Origin: Shuttleworthia sp045545575
GTDB lineage: Bacteria; Bacillota; Clostridia; Lachnospirales; Lachnospiraceae
Direction: 5' to 3'
Assembly: GCA_045545575.1 (NCBI GenBank)
Contig: JAZQBE010000005.1
Location: forward strand, 1-29,553
DNA length: 29,553 nucleotides
Each line of letters opens with the position of its first letter. The first letter of the stretch is position 1. Below the pieces are notes generated by a model that was not told the DNA's origin, made no database searches, and saw nothing but the letters and a program-made list of their open reading frames with translations. Of the stretch, positions 1 through 7,533 are shown piece by piece. The translations under genes were made by a program, and so were the position numbers.

Positions 1-767
1 ATGCCCATGGAGGAAAGCTCCAGGGCGATATCGTCCACCGGATAGTAGACGATGATATCGCCGTTCAACGTCCAGTCGTCGTAGTCCGGCGCGCGGCCGT
101 CATGCTTTTCGCCGTTGGAAAGCACGCCGCCGATCTGCTCGAGGAAGATGGCGCCGTATTCCTTCGCCGCGGCGTATTCGCGCTCCTTCGGCGTCATGTC
201 CGGGTAGCGGTCCAGAAGCTCCTGGGACGTGAGAAAGGTAATTTCGTCCGGCAGAATGCACTGGACGTAATCGTACTTGTTGGAAACAAACTTCTCGGTC
301 ACGTGAAGGGCCTCGTAGACGTCCTTGACGATCCTGTGCAGCGTTTCTTCTGTGCGCTCTTCTTTCGTGATGATCCGTTCCCAGTCCCACTGATCCACGT
401 AGATCGAGTGGATGTTGTCGGTCTCCTCGTCGCGGCGGATGGCGTTCATGTCGGTGTAAAGGCCTTCACCGGGCTTGAAGCCGTAGCGGCCCAGCGCGTG
501 GCGCTTCCATTTGGCCAGCGAATGGACGATCTCCACCTGGCGCTCTTCCTGTTCCTTGATGCCGAAGCGCACCGGGCGCTCCACGCCGTTTAAGTTGTCG
601 TTCAGACCCGATTCCGGCGTCACGAACAGGGGTGCGGACACGCGGTGCAGATTCAGCTCCGCGGCCAGCTGCGCCTGGAAGAAGTCCTTGACCTTTTTGA
701 TGGCGATCTGCGTCTCCTTTAAGCCGAGGGCCGGTACGTAGCCCTCGGGAATGTCGATTTTACCCAT
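1..767 (-). CDS. asnA: Aspartate-ammonia ligase (AsnA), 3' end outside the window
   Basis: AsnA makes asparagine from aspartate, ammonia and ATP in the cytoplasm and has a class II aminoacyl-tRNA-synthetase-like fold. I translated the minus strand from the ATG at 767. It begins MGKIDIPEGYVPALGLKETQ and continues through segments such as VSAPLFVTPESGLNDNLNG, VERPVRFGIKE, HSLAKWKRHALGRYGF and YTDMNAIRRDEE, which are characteristic of AsnA. About 255 codons lie in the window and the family is about 330 residues, so the missing C-terminus lies to the left. An AAGGAAAAG ribosome site precedes the ATG. The gene starts 33 nt after the asnS stop, so the two are almost certainly co-transcribed, pairing asparagine synthesis with tRNA-Asn charging. 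Identity is secure; completeness cannot be judged. Confidence 0.93.
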   Translation of the reverse strand, partial: MGKIDIPEGYVPALGLKETQIAIKKVKDFFQAQLAAELNLHRVSAPLFVTPESGLNDNLNGVERPVRFGIKEQEERQVEIVHSLAKWKRHALGRYGFKPGEGLYTDMNAIRRDEETDNIHSIYVDQWDWERIITKEERTEETLHRIVKDVYEALHVTEKFVSNKYDYVQCILPDEITFLTSQELLDRYPDMTPKEREYAAAKEYGAIFLEQIGGVLSNGEKHDGRAPDYDDWTLNGDIIVYYPVDDIALELSSMG

Positions 768-800
768 AATTCTTTTCCTTTTTTCCAAGTCCGGCGGCAG

Positions 801-2186
<1,386 letters not shown>

Positions 2187-2256
2187 ATTGCTGTCCTTTC
2201 CGTGGTACCGCTGTCCTTCCCGCGGCACCAAATCCTGTGAAAAATGCATCTTTCAT

Positions 2257-2285
2257 ACTATACAGCATGAAAGTGCCGGATGCAA
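2257..2285 (-). promoter_or_regulatory. Putative asnS-asnA promoter overlapped by a dyad
   Basis: On the minus strand a TTGCAT -35 box (2280-2285) is followed after 17 nt by a TATAGT -10 box (2257-2262). The predicted start near 2250 gives a leader of about 64 nt before asnS. A 7-bp inverted repeat, CTTTCAT/ATGAAAG (2250-2256 and 2267-2273), is centred on the -10 box and could be an operator. The -35 box is a poor match, so this is a moderate prediction. Confidence 0.5.
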
Positions 2286-2392
2286 GCAAAGAGTGCTTAT
2301 GAATGCCATAACCGGCGGTGTGCAAACACACCCGCTTCCGCGTGCATGAATGCACGCCGGAAGGCGGGCATACAATAATGTGCCGCTTGCTG
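2286..2392. other. Hairpin-rich spacer between the asnS and thiT promoters
   Basis: No gene is visible here. The stretch holds two strong inverted repeats. One is GGTGTG/CACACC (2317-2322 and 2327-2332) with a CAAA loop. The other is a long near-perfect hairpin spanning 2331-2368 (CCCGCTTCCGCGTGCA pairing with its complement around a TGAA loop, with two bulged bases). They share 2331-2332 and so compete in part. They lie upstream of both predicted promoters, so they are more likely DNA-level sites than RNA structures, but this is inference. Confidence 0.45.
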
Positions 2393-2421
2393 TTGTATCC
2401 CGGCATCAAAAGTGCTAAGAT
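2393..2421 (+). promoter_or_regulatory. Putative promoter of the TPP riboswitch-thiT unit
   Basis: A TTGTAT -35 box (2393-2398) and a TAAGAT -10 box (2416-2421) are separated by exactly 17 nt. Transcription would begin near 2428, about 45 nt upstream of the riboswitch. The transcript would open with a GATTCAG/CTGAATC hairpin (2428-2434 and 2450-2456). The same TAAGAT -10 box is used by the tRNA promoter in this window. Confidence 0.6.
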
Positions 2422-2471
2422 AAACAGGATTCAGGCGGACATCCGGCTTCTGAATCATTCAATTATATATC

Positions 2472-2550
2472 TGCTGGGGGTGCCATCTGGCTGAGAGACA
2501 ATTCGTCGACCCTTACTACCTGATCCGGATCATACCGGCGTAGGGAAGCA
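2472..2550 (+). ncRNA. TPP riboswitch (THI element)
   Basis: The sequence carries the conserved TPP-sensing blocks in order: GGGGGTGCC (2476-2484), GGCTGAGA (2489-2496), ACCC (2510-2513), ACCTGATCCGGAT (2518-2530) and ACCGGCGTAGGGA (2534-2546). The ends TGCT (2472-2475) and AGCA (2547-2550) can close P1. An intrinsic terminator follows within 20 nt, so thiamine pyrophosphate would be expected to terminate transcription before thiT. Regulation of a thiamine transporter by this riboswitch is established in Firmicutes. Confidence 0.96.
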
Positions 2551-2568
2551 AAAACGCAATGTTAAAGC

Positions 2569-2600
2569 GTTCCGGCAGAAACCTGCCGGAACTCTTTTTT
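2569..2600 (+). terminator. Riboswitch-controlled intrinsic terminator
   Basis: A perfect 10-bp stem, GTTCCGGCAG (2569-2578) and CTGCCGGAAC (2583-2592), with a 4-nt loop is followed by TCTTTTTT. It lies just after the TPP aptamer and is the expected expression platform. Thiamine pyrophosphate binding should favour this hairpin and reduce read-through into thiT. Confidence 0.92.
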
Positions 2601-2655
2601 GTACAGCAGGCATCTCACTGCTCTTACAAACAGTATACCGGCACCACCTCTAATT

Positions 2656-2891
2656 GGTTTTGATCAGCAGCTTGCGGACTGCGAAGCCAATGCGGCACGC
2701 GCAAAGCGAACCATTGGCCAAAGGCGAGGAAGGCGCGAGCATAGCGAAAGCCGCGGGAGCGACTACCCGAAGGGGCGCCGTAGGCGTTCAGCGGACGCGG
2801 CTTTCAATAGGCGGCGCAGCGCCGACGAAGCCGACGCCTGTGAGCGTGCGCCTGCCGCATGGCGAGCAGCGCAAAGCACCATTTCAAAACC
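2656..2891. repeat. Quasi-palindromic GC-rich element in the thiT leader
   Basis: This stretch is a long imperfect palindrome. Its ends are GGTTTTGA (2656-2663) and TCAAAACC (2884-2891). Reading inward, the 5' arm (2656-2703) and the reverse complement of the 3' arm (2847-2891) stay alignable, sharing GCTT-GCG, CTGC, GCC, ATGCGGCA and GCGCA. Further in, AAAGCCGCG (2747-2755) pairs with CGCGGCTTT (2796-2804) on almost the same axis, near 2774. A local stem GCCAATG/CATTGGC (2686-2692 and 2712-2718) is an alternative fold. Two overlapping reading frames are open here, but their Arg-rich translations look like GC-rich chance. It may be a MITE-like insertion or a structured RNA. Which one cannot be told from a single copy. 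Confidence 0.6.
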
Positions 2892-2912
2892 TGAACTTGG
2901 AAAGGAGTTCTT

Positions 2913-3596
2913 ATGTCGTCATTCATTCAGTTCTTTGCCACGCCTGCGGTCGATGAATGGGGAGACACCACCTGGAACCTGACCATGGGCGGCTACACGG
3001 CCATCGTCGTCATCATCATCGCCCTGCTGCTTCTTGCCAGCGCCCTTTTCGGCGGCAGGCAGAAGTTCAGCGTCCGCCAGGTCGCCTTTTCCGCCATGGC
3101 CATCGCACTTGCAACCATCCTGTCCAATCTGAAGGTGTTTCAGATGCCCATGGGCGGTTCGGTCACACTGCTTTCCATGCTGTTTGTCGCGCTGATCGGC
3201 TACTGGTACGGTCCGGCCGTCGGCATTATGGCGGCCATCGCCTACGGCCTGCTGCAGATGATCATCGATCCGTACATCCTTTCGCTGCCGCAGATGCTGG
3301 TGGACTATCCGCTGGCCTTCGGCGCCTTAGGCCTGTCCGGTTTCTTCTCGAAATCGAAGAACGGCCTGATCAAGGGCTATATCCTCGGTGTGCTCGGCCG
3401 GTATGCCTTCGCCGTGCTTTCCGGTGTAATCTTCTTCGGCGCCTATGCTCCCGAGAACTTCCCGAACCCGCTGGTGTACTCCCTCGCCTACAACGGCGGC
3501 TATCTGGCCGCGGAGGCTGCGATCACCATCGTCATCCTGCTGCTGCCGCCGGTGAAAAAAGCCATGGCAACGGTCCGCGAAATCGCTGTACAGTAA
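2913..3596 (+). CDS. thiT: ECF transporter thiamine-binding S component ThiT
   Basis: ThiT is the membrane substrate-binding subunit that captures thiamine for the shared energy-coupling ECF module, whose genes are not in this window. The 227-residue product is a multi-pass membrane protein. An extra N-terminal helix (about 26-46) precedes the usual core, which starts near FSVRQVAFSAMAIALATILS. It then has MGGSVTLLSMLF, IGYWYGPAVGIMAAIAYGLLQ and a conserved-looking MLVDYPLAFGALGLSG segment. An excellent GGAAAGGAG site lies 5 nt before the ATG. The TPP riboswitch upstream independently supports a thiamine role. The leader between terminator and start codon is unusually long because of the palindromic element at 2656-2891. 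The gene is monocistronic. Confidence 0.93.
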   Translation: MSSFIQFFATPAVDEWGDTTWNLTMGGYTAIVVIIIALLLLASALFGGRQKFSVRQVAFSAMAIALATILSNLKVFQMPMGGSVTLLSMLFVALIGYWYGPAVGIMAAIAYGLLQMIIDPYILSLPQMLVDYPLAFGALGLSGFFSKSKNGLIKGYILGVLGRYAFAVLSGVIFFGAYAPENFPNPLVYSLAYNGGYLAAEAAITIVILLLPPVKKAMATVREIAVQ

Positions 3597-3600
3597 AAGA

Positions 3601-3650
3601 AAGAGTCAATAGAGACAGCCCGTTTGATGTGTCTCTATTGACTCTTATTT
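3601..3650. terminator. Bidirectional terminator between thiT and the E2-like gene
   Basis: A perfect 17-bp stem pairs 3601-3617 with 3630-3646 around a 12-nt loop. On the plus strand it is followed by ATTTTAAT; on the minus strand it is followed by TCTTTTAC. It begins 4 nt after the thiT stop and abuts the stop codon of the convergent gene, so it probably serves both. Confidence 0.85.
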
Positions 3651-4546
3651 TAATAGTCGAATCCGCTGGGTTCGCCGAGGGGCTGTTCGAACAGCTCGGG
3701 GTGCGCGAAGATGTGTTTGATGAGGCGCAGGCTTTTGGCGAAGTAGAAGCCGTCGGCGATGCGTTCGTCCAAGGTGGCGCCGATGTCGATGACGTCGCGG
3801 ATCTGCTTGGTTCCGTCTTCCATCAGCATCTCTTCTTTGTGGAGGGTGCCGATGGTCACCATGATGCTGTTGGTGCCGTAATTGTTCAGGTGATGGTACA
3901 CGGCCGGGCAGTGAATGCTGCCGAGGTTGCTGGCTAAGATGGTGGTGTAGTTCGGGTCGCCGTCGGTCAGAACCTTCGGGTTGACGCCCCAGAAGTCCAG
4001 CCAGCGGATGATGCGGATGGCGATGATCAGCACCAGCTTCGGCAGGGAGGCAAAGAGGTCCAGGGTTTCGTCGATGCCGCCGGTGGCGTGTTCGCTTTTG
4101 CGGGTTTCTTTGACGTCGCCGACGATCTTTCTGCTGACGGTGTCGAGGGTATCGTCATCCTTCGGCACCAGCACCATCAGGGATTCCTCGGCGTTGTCAG
4201 CGAAGCGGCGCTTGACGACGAAGCTTAAGCTGATTTCATCCCGTTCGTAAAGGCTGTAGCCCTGGATGAAGCGGTTCATCAGCGGGCGTTCGCGCACCAT
4301 GCGGGCGAGGCCGACGATGGCTGCGTGAAAGACCGTGGTCTTGTATTCCGGGTGTTCGGCGTTTTTCTTTTCGAGGTATTTCACCAGTTCCGTCGCGTCG
4401 ATCGTATCGTTTAAAAAAACTTCACAGTCGGTGCGCTTCGGCAGCAGATATCCCATGACGGTCTGCAGTCCCGGCGCCTTCACTCTGCGGCCGTCCCGGC
4501 GGTCGCCCCACTTTTTCTTCCTTTTTTCAGCTTTTGCCTCTGCCAT
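3650..4546 (-). CDS. E2-like (CAT-fold) acyltransferase with catalytic His replaced by Glu
   Basis: The 298-residue product resembles the catalytic domain of 2-oxoacid dehydrogenase E2 acyltransferases. It has no lipoyl domain and no peripheral-subunit-binding domain. The N-terminus is Lys/Arg-rich (1-22). A hydrophobic stretch at about 169-183 could contact membrane. The family's active-site signature DHRxxDG appears near the C-terminus as DERIADG (260-266), so the His that acts as general base in E2 and chloramphenicol acetyltransferase is Glu261. Asp265 and Gly266 remain. Canonical transacetylase chemistry is therefore doubtful. The gene starts 17 nt after an acyl-CoA ligase, which suggests that the ligase supplies an acyl-CoA to this protein. 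No E1 or E3 gene is nearby, so a dehydrogenase complex is unlikely. Confidence 0.8.
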   Translation of the reverse strand: MAEAKAEKRKKKWGDRRDGRRVKAPGLQTVMGYLLPKRTDCEVFLNDTIDATELVKYLEKKNAEHPEYKTTVFHAAIVGLARMVRERPLMNRFIQGYSLYERDEISLSFVVKRRFADNAEESLMVLVPKDDDTLDTVSRKIVGDVKETRKSEHATGGIDETLDLFASLPKLVLIIAIRIIRWLDFWGVNPKVLTDGDPNYTTILASNLGSIHCPAVYHHLNNYGTNSIMVTIGTLHKEEMLMEDGTKQIRDVIDIGATLDERIADGFYFAKSLRLIKHIFAHPELFEQPLGEPSGFDY

Positions 4547-4563
4547 CTTTTTCTCTGCCTCCC

Positions 4564-6249
4564 CTATTCCTTTTCTTTTTCGGCCTCTTCGGCGTTCGCT
4601 TCCTCTTCGAGCACCCGATAGGCCACCTTGCCGACCAGGGTTTTCGGAAGCTCGTCCCGGAAAACGATTTCCTTCGGCAGCGCGTATCCGGCGACGTGGG
4701 CCCGAAGCTCCTCCATGATCTGTTCCTGCAGGACGACATCCCCTTTCACACCGTCGCGGGGCACCACGTAGGCGCGCACGCGCTGCATCCGGCGGGGATC
4801 CTTTACGCCGATCACGCAGCTGTAGGACACGCCCGGGCAGCTGTCGATCACGTTTTCGATCTGTCCCGGATAGATGTTGTATCCGTTCGAAATGATCATG
4901 CGCTTGATGCGCTGGGAGAAATAAACGTAGCCGTCTTCATCCATGCGGCCGAGGTCGCCGGTGTACAGCCAGGTGTCGCCGTCCGCTAAGACCCGCAGCG
5001 TCTGCGCGGTCTCTTCCGGATTGTCCAGATAGCCCTTCATCAGCGTCGGGCCCTTTAAGATGATCTCGCCCTCTGTATTCGGCGGAACCACCTCGTCGGT
5101 GCCGGGTTTGACGATGGCGTAGACCGTATCCGGGAACGGCAGGCCGATACTGCCCTCCCGGTATTCGTCCTTCGGCGTCAGGCAGCTGGCCGTGACGCAT
5201 TCCGTCAGGCCGTAGCCCTCGCGCACCTGGATGTCGGCGTTGTGATCCTTCAGGAACTGATCGATCTTCTTTTTCAATTCCACCGACAGGGAATCGCCGC
5301 CGCAGAACATGCCTTTTAAGAAGCTCAAATCCTTGCCGTCCAGCTGGGGCATGTGCAGCAGGGCTTCGAAGATGGTCGGCACGCCGGCGATGAAATTCGG
5401 CCGCGTCTTAATCAGCATGTCGGCGTAGGTTTTGGCATTGAAGGTCGGCATCAGGATACAGCTGACCCCGTGGGACAGCACCGCGTGAAAGTTGATGCCT
5501 AAGCCGAATCCGTGGAACATCGGCATGCACGAAAGCATGCTCAGCCCGAAATGGAACGGCTGCTCGATATGCTCGGCGGCCTGCAGCGACAGGGCATTGA
5601 AATTCAGGTCGGTCAGGCAGATGCCCTTCGGGATGCCGGTCGTACCGCCGCTGTAGAGGATGACGGCGGTGTGCCCTTCTTCGTAGCGCACCAACGGAAG
5701 CTCCTGGCCGCGGCCTTTACGGATAAAGGTCTCCCAGACCAGGTCCTGCGGACGGTCTGGCGCGGACAGATGCTTGCGCCCTTCCTTCGCGAAGAAGGCC
5801 GCGGACACCGGAAACGGCAGCGCGTTCTGCATGCGGGCCACCACGATGATGACGGGATGATCCGACTGCGTCACGGCTTCCTTGACCTTGTCGTAGAACA
5901 GATCAAGGGTGATGATGACTTTGCTTTTGGAAATGTTTAAATAGAATATGATTTCGTTTTTCGCGGAAAGGGGATGGACCATATTCGCGGCCGCGCCGAT
6001 GCGGTTGACCGCGTAAAACGCGTCGACGGCCTGCGGGCAGTTCGGCATGCAGATCGTCACGCGGTCGTCGCGGCGGATGCCTAAAGCCACAAGGCCCTTC
6101 GCCGCGGCTTCGATCTGTGAAATAAACTGGGCGTAGCTGGTTTTCTTTCCGTAAATCTGATACGCCGGCTCTTTCGGATACTGCGCCGCGATCTCCGAAA
6201 CCATGTCAAACATGGTGACGGCTGGATACTCCAAATGGTTGCGATGCAT
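4564..6249 (-). CDS. AMP-forming acyl-CoA ligase (FadD-like)
   Basis: This is an ANL-superfamily enzyme that activates a carboxylic acid to an acyl-adenylate and then usually to acyl-CoA. The 561-residue length is typical. Visible motifs are the P-loop YSGGTTGIPKG (199-209), YGLTE (346-350), YTGDLG (429-434), the hinge region SQRIKRMIISNGYNIYP (445-461) and the A10 lysine in PKTLVGK (K541). The C-terminal 12 residues are very acidic. I cannot assign the acid: long-chain fatty acids are the usual default, but aryl or medium-chain acids are possible. The gene lies 43 nt after the DUF4317 gene and 17 nt before the E2-like gene, all co-oriented. The AGGAA ribosome site is 11 nt from the ATG, which is slightly long. 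Confidence 0.9.
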   Translation of the reverse strand: MHRNHLEYPAVTMFDMVSEIAAQYPKEPAYQIYGKKTSYAQFISQIEAAAKGLVALGIRRDDRVTICMPNCPQAVDAFYAVNRIGAAANMVHPLSAKNEIIFYLNISKSKVIITLDLFYDKVKEAVTQSDHPVIIVVARMQNALPFPVSAAFFAKEGRKHLSAPDRPQDLVWETFIRKGRGQELPLVRYEEGHTAVILYSGGTTGIPKGICLTDLNFNALSLQAAEHIEQPFHFGLSMLSCMPMFHGFGLGINFHAVLSHGVSCILMPTFNAKTYADMLIKTRPNFIAGVPTIFEALLHMPQLDGKDLSFLKGMFCGGDSLSVELKKKIDQFLKDHNADIQVREGYGLTECVTASCLTPKDEYREGSIGLPFPDTVYAIVKPGTDEVVPPNTEGEIILKGPTLMKGYLDNPEETAQTLRVLADGDTWLYTGDLGRMDEDGYVYFSQRIKRMIISNGYNIYPGQIENVIDSCPGVSYSCVIGVKDPRRMQRVRAYVVPRDGVKGDVVLQEQIMEELRAHVAGYALPKEIVFRDELPKTLVGKVAYRVLEEEANAEEAEKEKE

Positions 6250-6292
6250 GGTTTTCGTGTTTCCTGTTCTTCTTCCTGATGGGTGATCGGGG

Positions 6293-7525
6293 TTACTCCA
6301 GCGGCTCGCCGTTGATCACGGGCTCGTCGTCCGGTTCGAGGGGAATCAGAATGCAGCGGCGGCCGTCCACGATGGTGCGCAGCACCTGCGCCTTGCGCTC
6401 CTCGGGCACTCGTACCACCACAGGTACGCTTCTGCCCTCCTCCGGACGAAGGCCCGCTTCTTCCAGTTCCTTCTCCAGAGACACGACCCGTTTCTGCAGG
6501 TCCTTTTTCTCGATGCGCAGGGCGTGGTTTTTTACGGTCCGCTGATCCAGCAGCTCTTCCGCCGTCGGCACGTCCTGTTCGAAGAACGAGCGGTATCCGC
6601 GCAGAATCTTCTGCGTCTTCGGCTCGCTGATGCCGCTGTCGGCAAGCAGTTCTTCGACGGCGGCTTCGTCCATGGGCGTCGCCGTTTCCTCCTCTTCGGG
6701 ATGGGTCTCCTGCTCGTATCGGACGCGCTCGTACAGCCCGCCCTGCACGTCGAGCACGGCGTCGGGCGTTTCCTCTTCATCGGGACCGAGGGCCGAGATC
6801 AGCATCGCGGAAAAGGCCTCCCGCTTTTCCGCGGACGTCAGCTGCATCGTGACGCCGAGCGCGTTCTCCCAGAAGGTGCGCGGCGGCTTCGTGTCCTGCC
6901 GGTTGTACACGAGGGTCTGGTGGATGTCCGCCGAGCGGTCTTCAAAGGCCGGGAACAGAAAGCCGGTGTCCGGCGCGCCCACCACCCAGTCGCGGATGCG
7001 GGTGCCGATCCGGTGCTCGTCTTCCCGGTAGCCTAAGCCCGGCTTGGACAGCGCCACGGGGCAGATCGCGCCGAGAATGTAGGCGTACACCTCGTCGCCG
7101 TCCTCTAAGGCGATGCCGTCGGCCGAGCGCGCCACCACGTCATAGGTGTCCGCAAACAGCAGGATCAGGAAGTTCCCGACGTAATCGTACTGGTCGATGA
7201 CCAGGTCGTACCAGGCGTTCAGCAGCTCCTCGTCCTCTAGACCGCTGCCGCGCAGGTTCAGCAGAAGTTCCTGTTTTCCGCCCGGCTGCTCTTCCTCGGC
7301 CGGAAACGGAAGCAGCAGCAGGTTGTCCGCCAGCTTGCCTGACAGCACCTTCTTCGCGATGTCGACGTACTTGTACTGCTCTTCGTCCTCCAGCGTCAGA
7401 AAAGACGAGGAGAAGGTCAGCACCTTCTCCTTATCCGCGTTCACGTAGCATCCGGCTAACCGGGTAAAACTGGCATTGTCCTTTTTCAGGCGGCGCTTCA
7501 GCTCCGCCACTTCGTTTTTGTTCAT
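6293..7525 (-). CDS. DUF4317 family protein
   Basis: The 410-residue product matches my recollection of DUF4317, a family common in Clostridia with no assigned function. Recognisable stretches are the start MNKNEVAELKRRLKKDNASF, then RLAGCYVNADKEKV and a central NRQDTKPPRTFWENALG. There is no signal peptide or membrane helix. The region of about 290-330 is acidic, and the region of about 345-370 (ALRIEKKDLQKRVVSLEKEL) looks like a short coiled coil. It starts 8 nt after the GH2 stop, so it is co-transcribed with and probably translationally linked to that gene. This neighbourhood may be incidental, because the family has no known link with glycosidases. Family assignment is by memory of sequence pattern. 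Confidence 0.8.
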   Translation of the reverse strand: MNKNEVAELKRRLKKDNASFTRLAGCYVNADKEKVLTFSSSFLTLEDEEQYKYVDIAKKVLSGKLADNLLLLPFPAEEEQPGGKQELLLNLRGSGLEDEELLNAWYDLVIDQYDYVGNFLILLFADTYDVVARSADGIALEDGDEVYAYILGAICPVALSKPGLGYREDEHRIGTRIRDWVVGAPDTGFLFPAFEDRSADIHQTLVYNRQDTKPPRTFWENALGVTMQLTSAEKREAFSAMLISALGPDEEETPDAVLDVQGGLYERVRYEQETHPEEEETATPMDEAAVEELLADSGISEPKTQKILRGYRSFFEQDVPTAEELLDQRTVKNHALRIEKKDLQKRVVSLEKELEEAGLRPEEGRSVPVVVRVPEERKAQVLRTIVDGRRCILIPLEPDDEPVINGEPLE

Positions 7526-7533
7526 AGGTTTCC

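Noticed and set aside
2205..2231. T-box-like sequences near asnS (TGGTGCCGCGG on the minus strand, TGGTACCGC on the plus strand)
   Set aside because: The minus-strand match deviates at the conserved A, the plus-strand match points away from asnS, and no Stem I, specifier loop or terminator is visible. The predicted promoter also leaves too short a leader.
2599..2982. Open frames (127 and 100 codons) upstream of thiT
   Set aside because: Their translations are Arg/Ala/Ser-rich without any known pattern, they lack good ribosome sites, and they overlap the palindromic element and the thiT start. They reflect GC-rich sequence with few stops.
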